Shown here: positions 54,801-61,776 of the stretch, piece by piece
Position numbering within the stretch: position 1 is the first letter of the stretch
How the letters are laid out: each line of letters starts with the position of its first letter
From: Streptomyces sp. S.PB5
Lineage (GTDB): Bacteria > Actinomycetota > Actinomycetes > Streptomycetales > Streptomycetaceae
Length of the DNA: 64,000 nt
NCBI RefSeq assembly: GCF_030403745.1
Contig: NZ_JAQMWP010000025.1
Location: 1 to 64,000 of the forward strand
Direction of reading: 5' to 3'
Made by a program: the position numbers and the translations under genes
The notes under the pieces: generated by a model
Seen by the model: only the letters and a program-made list of their open reading frames with translations
What the model was told of the DNA's origin: nothing
Databases searched by the model: none

Positions 54801-56631
54801 CGTACGCGAGGTTGTCCGGGGCGAGCGGCGCGACGCGGCCAGCGTCGGACGGGGCTCCTTCGGGGGTCTCCCAGCCGGCGCGCTCGTCCAGGGCGACGAC
54901 CGTGATGTCGTTCGCGGGCAGCTCCCGCCAGGTCTCGGTGTCGGTGACCGCGAAGCGCGGAGCGGCCTCGGAGAGCACGCTCTCGGCGCGCCCGCTGAGG
55001 TACTGCGGGTCCAACGGCACGTATCCGGCACCGGACTTGAGGATGCCGAGCAGGCCGACGACCAGGTCCTCGGTGCGCGGCAGGGCGAGGACCACCAGGT
55101 CCTCGGGGCCGGCGCCACGCCGGATCAGCTCCCAGGCGACGGCGTTCGCCCGGTCGTCGAGCTCGCGGTAGGTCAGCGTCCGGTCGCCGTGCACGAGCGC
55201 CGGGGCGTCGGGGGTCCTGGCGACCTGGCCTTCGAACAGCTCCGGGACCGTCAGCTCGGGCAGTTCGGCGGCGGTGTCGTTGAACTGCGTGAGCAGGCGC
55301 TCGCGTTCGGCCGTCTCCAGCACGTCGACGGCGTCGACCGTGCCCTCGGCGTCGGCCACGAGCCGGCCCAGCACCCGCACGAACCGCTGCGCGATGCTCT
55401 CGGCGGTGTCCCGGTCGAAGAGGCTGGTGACGTACTCAAGGCGGCACCGCGCCCCGCCCGAGTTGTCCGGGAGGAGGTCGAAGAACAGGTCGAACTTGGC
55501 CGTGTCGGTCTCCAGGCGCTCCACCTGGACGCCGAGGCCGGGAAGCTCCAGGTCCGGGACGGGCGGCTGCCAGGAGAGCATGACCTGGAAGAACGGGTTG
55601 TACGCGGTGGACCGGTCGGGGTTGAGCAGCTCCACCAGCCGCTCGAACGGCATGTCCTGGTTGTCGTAGGCGGCCAGCGACCGCTCGCGGACCTGCTGGA
55701 GCAGGCGGCGGAAGGTGGGGTTGCCGGAGAGGTCGACGCGCAGCACCCAGGTGTTGACGAAGAACCCGACGAGATCGCGCAGGTCCTCGTCGGTGCGGTC
55801 GGTGATCGGCGCGCCTATGGAGATGTCGTCCCCGCAGCCGAGATGGCGCAGGAGCACCGCCAGCGCCGAGTGCATGACCATGGAGACGGTGGTGTCCTCC
55901 TCCGTGGCCAGCCGCTCCACGGCCCGGAGCAGTCCGGGGTCGATCGTGAAGTCCACCCGGTCGCCCTCGGGGCTCATCACCCGGGGGCGCGGGCGGTCGG
56001 TCGGCAGGGCCAGCGGCTGCGGAAGGTCGGCCAGCGCATCGCGCCAGTAGGAGAGTTGGCGGGCCGACAGGCTCTCCGGGTCGGACTCGTCGCCGAGCAG
56101 GTCCAGCTGCCACAGGGTGTAGTCCGCGTACTGCACCGGGAGCGGCTCCCAGGCCGGGGCCGCTCCTTCGGCGCGGGCCGCGTAGGCCATGGTGAGATCC
56201 CGGAACAGCGGTCCGAAGGACTCGCCGTCCACGGCGATGTGGTGCGCGACGACCACGAGGGTGTGGTCGCGCGGTCCGCACCGCAGCAGCCGGGCGCGGA
56301 TCGGCACATCGGCGGCCAGGTCGAAGGTCTGCTTGGCCACCGCGTCGACCGCCGCCGCCCGCTCCTGCTCGGCGACCTCGACGACCGGCAGGCCGATGGG
56401 CTGCTCACCGGAGTCGAGCACCCGCTGGTGCGGAACGCCGTCGTCGTTCTCGACGATCACCGTGCGCAGCGCCTCGTGGCGGTCGACGACATCGCGGAGC
56501 GCGGCCTCGACCGCGCCCACGTTCAGCTCACCGGTCAGCCGCAGGGCGAAAGCGCCGTTGTAGGTCGGCGAAGGGCCTTCGAAACGGTCGACGAACCACA
56601 GCCGACGCTGCGCGAACGACAACGGGATCAT
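48850..56631 (-). CDS. NRPS bimodule C-A-T-E-C-A-T, first A domain piperazate-like
   Basis: A 2593-residue protein of the same layout as its neighbour: C (HHIAVDG), A1 (about 455-960), T (GGDSLRS), E (HHLVVDGVSWRIL, FNYLGR), C of D-to-L type (AHHTLFDGWS), A2 (about 1960-2470), T (GGHSLLA). A1 pocket: D-V-F-S-V-A-S-Y-A-K with the same YGQSES core, so a piperazate-like residue made D. A2 pocket: about D-V-P-D-E-A-L-V-E-K (FDVSVPE, DFVPSLL, EVAGEAF, NLYGPTEASVE), not recognised. All catalytic cores look intact. As the first NRPS gene of the unit, its leading C domain is the likely acceptor for the acyl-aminoacyl chain from the C-A*-T protein. Confidence 0.93.
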   Translation of the reverse strand: MIPLSFAQRRLWFVDRFEGPSPTYNGAFALRLTGELNVGAVEAALRDVVDRHEALRTVIVENDDGVPHQRVLDSGEQPIGLPVVEVAEQERAAAVDAVAKQTFDLAADVPIRARLLRCGPRDHTLVVVAHHIAVDGESFGPLFRDLTMAYAARAEGAAPAWEPLPVQYADYTLWQLDLLGDESDPESLSARQLSYWRDALADLPQPLALPTDRPRPRVMSPEGDRVDFTIDPGLLRAVERLATEEDTTVSMVMHSALAVLLRHLGCGDDISIGAPITDRTDEDLRDLVGFFVNTWVLRVDLSGNPTFRRLLQQVRERSLAAYDNQDMPFERLVELLNPDRSTAYNPFFQVMLSWQPPVPDLELPGLGVQVERLETDTAKFDLFFDLLPDNSGGARCRLEYVTSLFDRDTAESIAQRFVRVLGRLVADAEGTVDAVDVLETAERERLLTQFNDTAAELPELTVPELFEGQVARTPDAPALVHGDRTLTYRELDDRANAVAWELIRRGAGPEDLVVLALPRTEDLVVGLLGILKSGAGYVPLDPQYLSGRAESVLSEAAPRFAVTDTETWRELPANDITVVALDERAGWETPEGAPSDAGRVAPLAPDNLAYVMYTSGSTGKPKGASITHRNLVNGVRELVGVLGVLDAPPAWRMLAGTSVNFDVSVFELLTTLTTGGTAEVVENALALAERDSWDGHVISGVPSVLGELVGHLDKATDVRTVVLAGDVLPGRLVRQLREALPDAQIVNSYGQSESFYATTFSLAPSDDWADGDVAPIGTPLGNMRAYVLGPGLAPVPQGVIGELYVVGTCLGRGYHGRPGLTAERYVASPFGPAGERMYRTGDLARWNADGQLECVGRGDGQVKVRGFRIETAEVEAAITLHPGISEAVVISREVPAGGKQLVAYVVHTGEGAVGDDGAGGIGDVDVQSGASAAELRKFVAARLPDYMVPSAFVAMGRLPLGPTGKLDRSALPEPEFLGEAYREPRTEAEKIITAAYADVLGVDRVGIDDDFFAVGGDSLRSIQVVARTRAKGLELTTREIFECRTAARLAEVAADRRDRVPALAEDETGGVGPLALQPVARHVFEHGGGTNRFAMSMVLELPTGIDESGLAATLDAVLDRHDLLRARLVRDDELSLVVRDQGAVRAADLIHRVDSDGRWDEPAALEAAKAELDAAVGRLDPEAGTMADFVWFTAASGEGRLLVVLHHLVVDGVSWRILMSDLAEAWQQVSSGKTPELPAVGTSARRWAAALEDQAFSDEREAELEYWQNTLESSNPPLGDRAFDPAQDVWSTVETVRVELPADLTEAVLTKLPAAFKGTGTDVLLAALALAVNRWRGTDGSTLVRLEGHGREEDAVPGADLSRTVGWFTSMYPAKVDVQGLDLADVLAGGPAAGKAVKLVKEQLRGVPDKGLGYGLLRWLNPETAEQLAEHAVPQIGFNYLGRISDSDVPEHLREHGWGPASWSAELIALPDPDLPALSALEVNSVATDTPDGTRLQAAFMFASGILTRERTAELADLWVEVLQGMAAHAARPETGGLTPSDAPLVTVKQGEIEEWEERYGRLVQVWPQGPGQSGIQFQAALADGTFDVYHMQFLLHLTGNVDPDRMRAAGQALLERYPNLRSAFLATGDGDPVQVVAEQVALPWRHIDLTGVPAAEQDAAVDKALADDRAEQLDPARPPLFRLALLTCGPQQAKLIITAHHTLFDGWSSPLVIKDLVRLYAGTEELAPVRSYGDYLGWLSRQDRDASAARWKDELADFDEPTLLAAGLTEKGEASRLGRVEVPLSIDKGRELARRAAELGVTLNTLLQGAWAVLLSKLTGQHDVVFGAAVNGRPADLVGSDEMVGLFINTLPTRVRCRANDSVADVITDLQDRQISLLDHHYYGLADIQRGVGLPALFDTIVVFENYPIDREGIVEANDSAGFTIDAIRPFAGSHYPLTLNSSDPYLRLSLDYQTTLFDRDAAEVIAARLVRVLDQVLEDPKTLVGAMEVLAEDERDWLVRRINDTAQPVAPDTLPGAFEAQAERTPDRPAVIGEQERLTYAEFNRRANQLAHWLVEQGAGPEQLVAVKIPRSVDLMVAIYAVAKSGAAYVPIDTELPEDRVRLVLDSASPLLVLDAGLPDVSGYPETNPERALSPDHAAYVIFTSGSTGRPKGVQVAHRAIMNRLKWGLAHFDVSAEDRILLSTTASFDVSVPEIFAALQVGAAVVVARPDGRRDPGYLADLIRREQVTGADFVPSLLEVFLAEPTARECTGLRWIEVAGEAFPPALANKAVEVLPGCGVHNLYGPTEASVEVTAHQHVPGADRVPIGAPVWNTQVYVLDAALRPVPPGVTGELYLAGTGLARGYLGQTGLSANRFVACPFGEPGTRMYRTGDVVRWNQDGQVEYIGRSDFQVKIRGFRIELGEIEQTLTAHQDVDSAVALVREDRAGDQRLVAYVVPGSGKAPAALDLTALTDLAREHLPEYMVPSAIVPLAEFPMTPSGKLDRNALPAPDRAEAATGRGPRNRTEEVLCRLYADLLGLDEVGIDVDFFDLGGHSLLATRLIGRIRNELDVDVKVTTVFRSPTVAQLAVHIEKQATSNRPRRPQLRPMNV

Positions 56632-56671
56632 TGTGTCTCCAATATCGGCGAACCGGGGAGCAGGTCGGTCT

Positions 56672-57859
56672 TCAGCTCTGGTCGAGCAGGGTCAGGAGTT
56701 CTTCGTTGTAGAAGTCGTCGATGGAGATCGCCCCCGACAGCGTCGAGAAGTACCGGTCGATCTGGTCCTGGTGGCCGACCAGCTTCTGCAACATGTCGGC
56801 CCGCGCGTCGGGCTTGAGCTCGGCCACGTTGAGGGCGCCCTGGTAGTGGTTGAGGGCCTCGTTGCCGAGGTCGTTCTCGTAGCGCCTCAGAGCGCCCTTG
56901 AGCGCGGCGTCCTCGTGCAGCCGCTGCCCGATGTGGTCGGTGAGGGACTGGGCCTGGACGAAGGCCTCGGTGATGCCGCGGGCGGTGATGGAGTCCTTGT
57001 GGTTGACCGCGTCGCCGACCAGCGCCCAGCCGGGGCCGTAGGCCTTGCGGAAGAAGTTCTCCTGGTGGCCGGTGCCGTAGAGCTGCTCCACGCGCCGGCC
57101 GGACTGCATCCGCTCGTACAGCTCGGGGGCCGTGGTGCGGAAGGCTTCGAGGTAGTTGGGTTCGACCGCCTTGCGGACCTGGTTGTACTCGTCCTGCGGG
57201 AAGTAGGCCATCAGCAGGGTGAGATCGTCGTTGGTGGGGACGACACCGATCCAGCGGCCCGGGCGCGCGTACAGCTCGAAGTGGGCGGGGACGTCGGCCC
57301 AGTAGCTGTAGTAGGTGGTGGTCTGCCGCGGGTGCTCGATGACGTTCTGCGCGCCGACCTTGCGGGCCACCAGCGAGCGCATGCCGTCGGCGCCGACGAC
57401 CAGACGGGCCCGCTCGGTGGTCTCGGTGCCGGCGGGCGTGGTGTACCGCACGCCGACGACCCGGTCGTCCTCGAAGAGCAGGTCCTTGACCGCGCAGCCC
57501 TGCTGGAACTCCACGCCGGCCGCGACGGCACCGTCCGCGAGGATCGGGTCCAGGACGTACCGGCGGGGGGCGTACGTGGTGCGCTCGCCGTCCATCGGCA
57601 GGGAGAAGCCGTCGATGCGGACGCCGGGTGCCTCGTAGCTCTGCCGGGTGATCGGCTGGGCGCCGGACCTGCGGATCGCGTCGAGCAGTCCCCAGCGCTT
57701 GAGCAGCGCCACGCCCTCCATGTGGAGGTAGTGCGAGGACAGGGTGTCGAGGGGGAATTTGGCTTTCTCCAGGAGCAGGACGCGGTAACCCTGCTGCGCG
57801 AATAGCATGGCCGTCGGCGAACCCGCGCAACGGGCACCTATGACAATGACGTCGTACAT
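56672..57859 (-). CDS. FAD-dependent oxidoreductase, probable (N-)hydroxylase
   Basis: A 395-residue flavoprotein. The N-terminal loop is VIGARCAGSPTAM (the GARCAGS variant common in actinomycete FAD hydroxylases), then LDTLSSHYLH, VVGADGMRS and GWALVGDAVNHKDS as the GD motif. No halogenase WxWxIP motif is seen, so chlorination is unlikely. It lies 39 bases after a free carrier protein and a free A domain, and 40 bases before the NRPS genes. The likely job is oxidising an amino acid bound to that carrier, for example N-hydroxylation, a modification common in azinothricin-type peptides. It is not an ornithine N-monooxygenase of the KtzI type. Confidence 0.82.
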   Translation of the reverse strand: MYDVIVIGARCAGSPTAMLFAQQGYRVLLLEKAKFPLDTLSSHYLHMEGVALLKRWGLLDAIRRSGAQPITRQSYEAPGVRIDGFSLPMDGERTTYAPRRYVLDPILADGAVAAGVEFQQGCAVKDLLFEDDRVVGVRYTTPAGTETTERARLVVGADGMRSLVARKVGAQNVIEHPRQTTTYYSYWADVPAHFELYARPGRWIGVVPTNDDLTLLMAYFPQDEYNQVRKAVEPNYLEAFRTTAPELYERMQSGRRVEQLYGTGHQENFFRKAYGPGWALVGDAVNHKDSITARGITEAFVQAQSLTDHIGQRLHEDAALKGALRRYENDLGNEALNHYQGALNVAELKPDARADMLQKLVGHQDQIDRYFSTLSGAISIDDFYNEELLTLLDQS

Positions 57860-57898
57860 GGCGCCTCTCTTACCGATAGTTGTGTGACGCGCTGTGGA

Positions 57899-58138
57899 TC
57901 AGCGGGCGGATTCGATGTATTCGGAGATCGACGCCACGGTCGAGTTGAGGAACATCTGGTCGATGGGGATCTCGACGCCCAGTTCCTCCATGTAGGCACC
58001 CTGGATCCTGACCATGATCAGAGACTGGCCGCCCAGGGCGAAGAAGTCGTCGTCGACGGAGATGTCGTCGCGCTGGAGTTCCCGGCACCAAATGGCCCGT
58101 ACGCGGTCGGCGATCATCATGGTCCTCTCGGTTGTCAT
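57899..58138 (-). CDS. Free-standing carrier protein
   Basis: A 79-residue carrier domain with DDDFFALGGQSLIMV (phosphopantetheine serine Ser39) and helix 3 at the C-terminus. It sits 12 bases after the free A domain and 39 before the FAD hydroxylase, suggesting a three-gene activate-tether-oxidise cassette. Unlike the carrier at 28550, it has no thioesterase next to it; how its product is passed on is unclear. Confidence 0.88.
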   Translation of the reverse strand: MTTERTMMIADRVRAIWCRELQRDDISVDDDFFALGGQSLIMVRIQGAYMEELGVEIPIDQMFLNSTVASISEYIESAR

Positions 58139-58151
58139 CCAGGTCTGCCGA

Positions 58152-59732
58152 CTACGCCGCCGTGCCGCTGTTCGCGTACTGGTTCCGGCATGAATCGACC
58201 AGCGCCGCGCGGTCCACTTTTCCGTGCGGGCTCAGCGGAATGCGCGGAATGTTCAGGAACCTGGAAGGGACCATGTTCCGCGGCAGTGCCTTCGAAAGGC
58301 GGGTGCGTATGTCGTCGGCGGCGAGGTCCTCCCCCGCCGGGACGAGGAACGCGATCAGCTCGGCCTCGCCGGAGTCGTACGAGACCACCACGGCGGCCTC
58401 GCGGACGCCGTCCAGGCGGGCGAGGGCGCGCTCGATGTCGGTGGGGTCGATGCGCATGCCGCGCACCTTCACCTGGGAGTCGATCCGGCCGAGGACGACG
58501 AGGTCACCGGCGTCGTTCACCTGGCCGCGGTCGCCGGTGCGGTAGACCCTGACCGGCTCGCCGTCGACCTCGACGGTGGTGAACTTGGCGTTCTCGGGGC
58601 CGTTGTTGAGGTAGCCGGCGCCGACGCTGGAACCGGCGATGCAGATCTCGCCCTGCTCCCCCGGCGCGACACCGCGCAGCTGCTCGTCGAGGAGGTGGAT
58701 GTCGGTGTTGTACGCCGGCCTGCCGACCGGCGGGATGTCGTGCACGTCGGCCCGGTAGCCCGCGAGGTCGTAGGAGGTCGCGACATCGGTGCACTCGGCG
58801 ACGCCGTACTGGTGCAGCAGGGTGCAGTCGTTGCCCTCCTGCCCGGCCCACTCCGTGAGCCGTTCGACCTTGAGGGCCTCGCCGCCGAAGAGCACGTAGT
58901 CGAGCCGCGTGAGTGCGTCGCCGCCGCGCGCCTTCTCCCAGTCGATCAGCAGGTACAGCGTGCTGGACGCGCAGTGGATCACCCGGATCTCGCGCTCCTT
59001 GAGAATCCGGTACGCCATCATGGCGTCGAAGTTCCGGCTGGCGAGCAGGTGTTGGGTGGCGCCGCAGAACAGCGGGGTCATCAGGGCGCGCTGGGAGAGG
59101 TCGAAGCCGAAGGCGCTGACGACCAGGTTGTTGGAGCCGCTGTGCAGGCCGTACTCGAGCTTCAGCCAGTTCATCAGGTTGAACCAGCCCTCGTGCCGGA
59201 CCGCGGTCAGCTTCGGGGTGCCGGTCGAGCCGGAGGTGAAGACGGCGTAGCAGATGTCGTCGCCGGTCACTTCGACGTCGGGTGCGGTCGCGGGGAGGGC
59301 CGTGAGTTCGTCGGCCCGTTCGTCGAGGTCGATGACGTCGACGCTCGCCGACTCGACCATGGGGGCCGTGGCCGGGGAGGCCACGATCAGGGCGAGGTCG
59401 GGGACCTGGCCGAGCAGCAGCTGGAGCCGCTCCGCCGGGTAGGCCGGGTCGAAGGGGACGTAGGCGGCGCCCGCCTTCAGGGTGCCGAGGATGGCGACCA
59501 GCATGTCGATCGAGTAGTCGAGACAGACGCCGACCTTCGCACCCCGGCCGTGTCCGCGCGCGTTCAGGAACTGCGCGAAACGATTCGCCTTCACGTCCAG
59601 TTCGGCGTACGTCACCTGCCGGCCGGCCCAGACGACGGCGACGGCGTCGGGGGCCGACTCGGCATGCCCCTCGAACTGCTTGTGGACGACGGGCGCCGAG
59701 GGCAGGGCAACCCGCTTTCCCTGAAGGATCAT
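58152..59732 (-). CDS. Free-standing adenylation enzyme
   Basis: A 526-residue A domain with no C or T domain. A3 is FTSGSTGTPKLTAV, A7 is YRTGD, A8 is QVKVRGMRID and A10 is GKVDRAAL, so it should be active. The pocket region (GFDLSQRAL, LFGGEAL, QYGVAECTDV) recalls the ECTDV group of free-standing A domains rather than the modular ones in this cluster; I cannot name its substrate. ATG at 59732 follows GGAG by 7 bases; a longer frame to 59783 has no ribosome site. It is the only free A domain in the window, while one NRPS A domain is degenerate, so it may supply that module via the free carriers. Confidence 0.88.
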   Translation of the reverse strand: MILQGKRVALPSAPVVHKQFEGHAESAPDAVAVVWAGRQVTYAELDVKANRFAQFLNARGHGRGAKVGVCLDYSIDMLVAILGTLKAGAAYVPFDPAYPAERLQLLLGQVPDLALIVASPATAPMVESASVDVIDLDERADELTALPATAPDVEVTGDDICYAVFTSGSTGTPKLTAVRHEGWFNLMNWLKLEYGLHSGSNNLVVSAFGFDLSQRALMTPLFCGATQHLLASRNFDAMMAYRILKEREIRVIHCASSTLYLLIDWEKARGGDALTRLDYVLFGGEALKVERLTEWAGQEGNDCTLLHQYGVAECTDVATSYDLAGYRADVHDIPPVGRPAYNTDIHLLDEQLRGVAPGEQGEICIAGSSVGAGYLNNGPENAKFTTVEVDGEPVRVYRTGDRGQVNDAGDLVVLGRIDSQVKVRGMRIDPTDIERALARLDGVREAAVVVSYDSGEAELIAFLVPAGEDLAADDIRTRLSKALPRNMVPSRFLNIPRIPLSPHGKVDRAALVDSCRNQYANSGTAA

Positions 59733-59754
59733 GAACTGACTCCGATGTGAAAGA

Positions 59755-59768
59755 TGTCCGGTCGGACA
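59755..59768. promoter_or_regulatory. Perfect dyad before the free A-domain gene
   Basis: TGTCCG-GT-CGGACA lies 22-36 bases before the ATG at 59732, in the 178-base gap after the LmbU-like gene. It could be an operator for an internal promoter of the NRPS unit. Confidence 0.4.
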
Positions 59769-59872
59769 GGGCCGTCGGCGCACCCCGGGGAAACGCGGGT
59801 CGGCCGGCGCGGTCGGGCGGTGACGCCTGTGCGTGGTGCGGTTCCGGGCGGTGCGGGTCCCGGCGGTACGTG

Positions 59873-59931
59873 GTGCGCGTTCAGGCAGTGCGCGTTCAGG
59901 CAGTGCGCGTTCAGGCGGTGCGCGTCTGGGC
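59873..59931. repeat. 15-base tandem repeat across the end of the LmbU-like gene
   Basis: GTGCGCGTTCAGGCA occurs at 59873 and 59888, then with one change at 59903, and a degraded copy follows at 59918. The regulator's stop codon at 59911 lies inside the third unit. As 15 is a multiple of three, each upstream-type unit re-creates an in-frame TGA, giving three stops in series. Confidence 0.85.
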
Positions 59932-60645
59932 GCTGAGCCGGTCGGCGGTCTCGAGCAGCTGGGCCACCCACTTGTCCAGGGACAGCCCGTGCGCGGCGGC
60001 GGCCTTCGAGTAGTACTCCAGTTGACCGGGAGACAGCTCGATGGTGAGCGTGGTGACCTGCTGTTGGCGCTTGTCGGCCGCCGTCGACTCGGCGAGCCGG
60101 GGCACCTCCTGCTGGTCGTCGCCGCTCGGGGTGGTCTCGGTCTGGTCGCTCTGCACGGCGAGGCTGGCGCGCACCGCCCGGCGCAGTTCGTTGCGCGACC
60201 ACTTCTGCTGCTCGGCCTTGCGCAGCCAGTAGTCCTGCTCCGGGGGCGAGAGCCGGGTCACCTCGGCGTGGTGGGCGAAGCTGAGGCTGTCGCGCCTGCG
60301 GTGGTGCTCGAACCGCCGGGCCACCCACGCGTAGTTGCGCAGGGTCTGGTAGTCGAGCCCGGTCCGCTCGATGGCCTCCTTGTAGCGGCGCCAGCCGTAG
60401 GTGGCCTCTCCGTAGAGCAGCCAGTCGGCGAGCCACCACGCCGAGGAGTTGACGAGCTCCCGCAGATTGCTGCCGATCTGTTCCCAGGAACGTTCCGGCA
60501 GGTTCTGCGGGAAGGTCATCCCCGACTTCTGCACCTTGGCCTGGGTGCCGACGAAGGACAGGACCATGTCGCGCTGCGCGGGCTCACCGCTGTTGCCTGC
60601 CGGATTCGCCTTGTTCCCGCTCGCGGTCCTCACAGCGCCCGTCAC
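59911..60645 (-). CDS. LmbU-family transcriptional regulator
   Basis: A protein of about 244 residues matching the LmbU/NovE family of antibiotic-cluster activators. The conserved block is GLDYQTLRNYAWVARRFE, LSFAHHAEVTRLSPPEQDYWL and WSRNELRRAVR, a helix-turn-helix-like core, followed by a linker and a C-terminal segment (LTIELSPGQLEYYSKAAAAHGLSLDKWVAQLLE) that resembles a ribbon-helix or dimerisation unit. The GTG at 60643-60645 is chosen: GGGAG lies 9 bases before it, whereas the ATG at 60654 touches that same GGGAG. It lies between the MbtH-like gene and the NRPS unit, so it is likely the pathway-specific activator. Confidence 0.85.
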   Translation of the reverse strand: MTGAVRTASGNKANPAGNSGEPAQRDMVLSFVGTQAKVQKSGMTFPQNLPERSWEQIGSNLRELVNSSAWWLADWLLYGEATYGWRRYKEAIERTGLDYQTLRNYAWVARRFEHHRRRDSLSFAHHAEVTRLSPPEQDYWLRKAEQQKWSRNELRRAVRASLAVQSDQTETTPSGDDQQEVPRLAESTAADKRQQQVTTLTIELSPGQLEYYSKAAAAHGLSLDKWVAQLLETADRLSAQTRTA

Positions 60646-60691
60646 AGCGTTCATCTCCCAACTCAGAGTGGTTTTCCGGGTGTGGCGGAGA

Positions 60692-60907
60692 TCAGCCGGC
60701 CGCCATGGCCTCACGCAGGCTCTTGGGACGCAGGTCGGTCCAGTTCTGCTCGACGTACTCCAGGCACTCGGCCCTGGACGCCTCGCCGAAGACCACCCGC
60801 CAGCCCGCGGGCACCTCGGCGAAGACCGGCCACAGGGAGTGCTGCTCCTCGTCGTTGATCACGACGTGGAAGCGGCCGTCCTCGTCATCGAAGGGGTTCG
60901 TGCTCAA
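60692..60907 (-). CDS. MbtH-like protein
   Basis: A 71-residue MbtH-like chaperone: NPFDDEDGRFHVVINDEEQHSLWP, VPAGW and WTDLRPKSL are the family signatures. These proteins bind A domains and help them fold and activate. With five modular A domains and one free A domain here, at least one is expected to need it. The start is TTG (60905-60907), placing MSTNPF at the N-terminus; TAGGAC lies about 10 bases upstream. It is the first gene of the long minus-strand unit. Confidence 0.93.
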   Translation of the reverse strand: MSTNPFDDEDGRFHVVINDEEQHSLWPVFAEVPAGWRVVFGEASRAECLEYVEQNWTDLRPKSLREAMAAG

Positions 60908-61024
60908 CTGGGCACCGTCCTAGATCGTCATGGAGTGACTCGGGATGAGGGGAGCCCGAGCCGGGTGCGGGAGCGCACCGGGCGCGGGTTCGTCGATCAG
61001 TCGTCCGCCCGGCACACAACGGGA

Positions 61025-61071
61025 GATCGGCTGCCCCGCGTTCCAGGGATGGGAACGTACGGCAGCCGATC
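61025..61071. promoter_or_regulatory. Nested palindrome in the MbtH / thioesterase divergent region
   Basis: In the gene-free stretch 60908-61776, perfect 11-base arms GATCGGCTGCC (61025-61035) and GGCAGCCGATC (61061-61071) enclose a second pair, CGTTCC (61039-61044) and GGAACG (61052-61057), each set apart by 3 bases, with a 7-base centre. It lies 118 bases before the MbtH start. Because no gene ends here, an operator or leader structure is likelier than a terminator. A 13-base direct repeat, GGCGACCGTGCGG, occurs at 61499 and 61522. I see no gene in this stretch. Confidence 0.6.
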
Positions 61072-61776
61072 GGCCCGTCCGCTGTCCGCTCCTGGCCTTC
61101 TGGGCCGGACCGCGGTCGTCGTACGGGCTTGGCTGCCCGCGTTGCCGGTAGCCGACTCAACGCACTGTAGCCAGGGCCCTTTTGAGACATGGTGGAGTTC
61201 CGCTCGGGCGGCGCGGAGCGGGCGCGTCCGTTGGGCGAAGGTGTGCGCCGGGGGCGCGTGACGGACCTTGGGCGCGGTCGGTGGTGAGAGGGGAAATCCG
61301 CAGGCGGCAGGGGATTCTCACCGTTTCGGGGCAGCGGGAGGATCATGTCGGGGGCGGCGGAACGGACTGCGAGTGCGGGTCGAGTCGGGCACTGGCGGCG
61401 CGGGTGCGGGGGTCGCGGCAGCCGCTTCCATCCGGACACGGAGCGCCCGGTTCCGGGGTGTGGCAGGGGTGGGCGGGGCCGTGCGGGACGAGCCGCGAGG
61501 CGACCGTGCGGGGGCCCACGGGGCGACCGTGCGGAGCCCGCGGGGCGCGGCCTCGGCGCCGATCACCGCGGCGGTGGCGAACCGCTCGGGATCTCGCCGG
61601 ATCCGGCCCCAGCCGCGCTCGGGTTTTCTCCGCTCCCGACCAGGACCTGCGCACCGCCGCCGGAGGTTCGCTCAAGGGCCGCCACACCTGCGGCGGAGGG
61701 CGGCTGGAGATCCCGGCCGGGCGGCCCCGGGGCGTTCTATGCTCCGCAGGTGCGCGGCCCGATCCGAGGGGGAGCG

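Noticed and set aside
48913..56817. A 2634-codon plus-strand open frame opposite the NRPS gene
   Set aside because: It is the antisense shadow of a GC-rich gene: composition is Val/Gly/Arg/His-rich with no domain, while the minus strand carries perfect NRPS motifs. The same holds for the plus frames at 41234-48916, 32517-37226, 37004-41050 and 11222-17146.
56672..57859. Flavoprotein considered as a halogenase
   Set aside because: No WxWxIP motif is visible, and the GARCAGS/LDTLSSH motifs fit the hydroxylase group better.
56672..57859. Flavoprotein considered as the KtzI-type ornithine N-hydroxylase for piperazate
   Set aside because: It lacks the NADPH-binding second Rossmann motif and N-terminal pattern of that family.
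59873..59931. Repeats considered as a CRISPR array
   Set aside because: Units are 15 bases with no spacers; this is a simple tandem duplication.
61025..61071. Nested palindrome considered as a terminator
   Set aside because: Both flanking units start here and run outward, no gene ends nearby and there is no T-run.
60908..61776. Small open frames in the divergent region
   Set aside because: All are Arg/Pro/Gly-rich shadows on several frames at once, without ribosome sites or recognisable domains.
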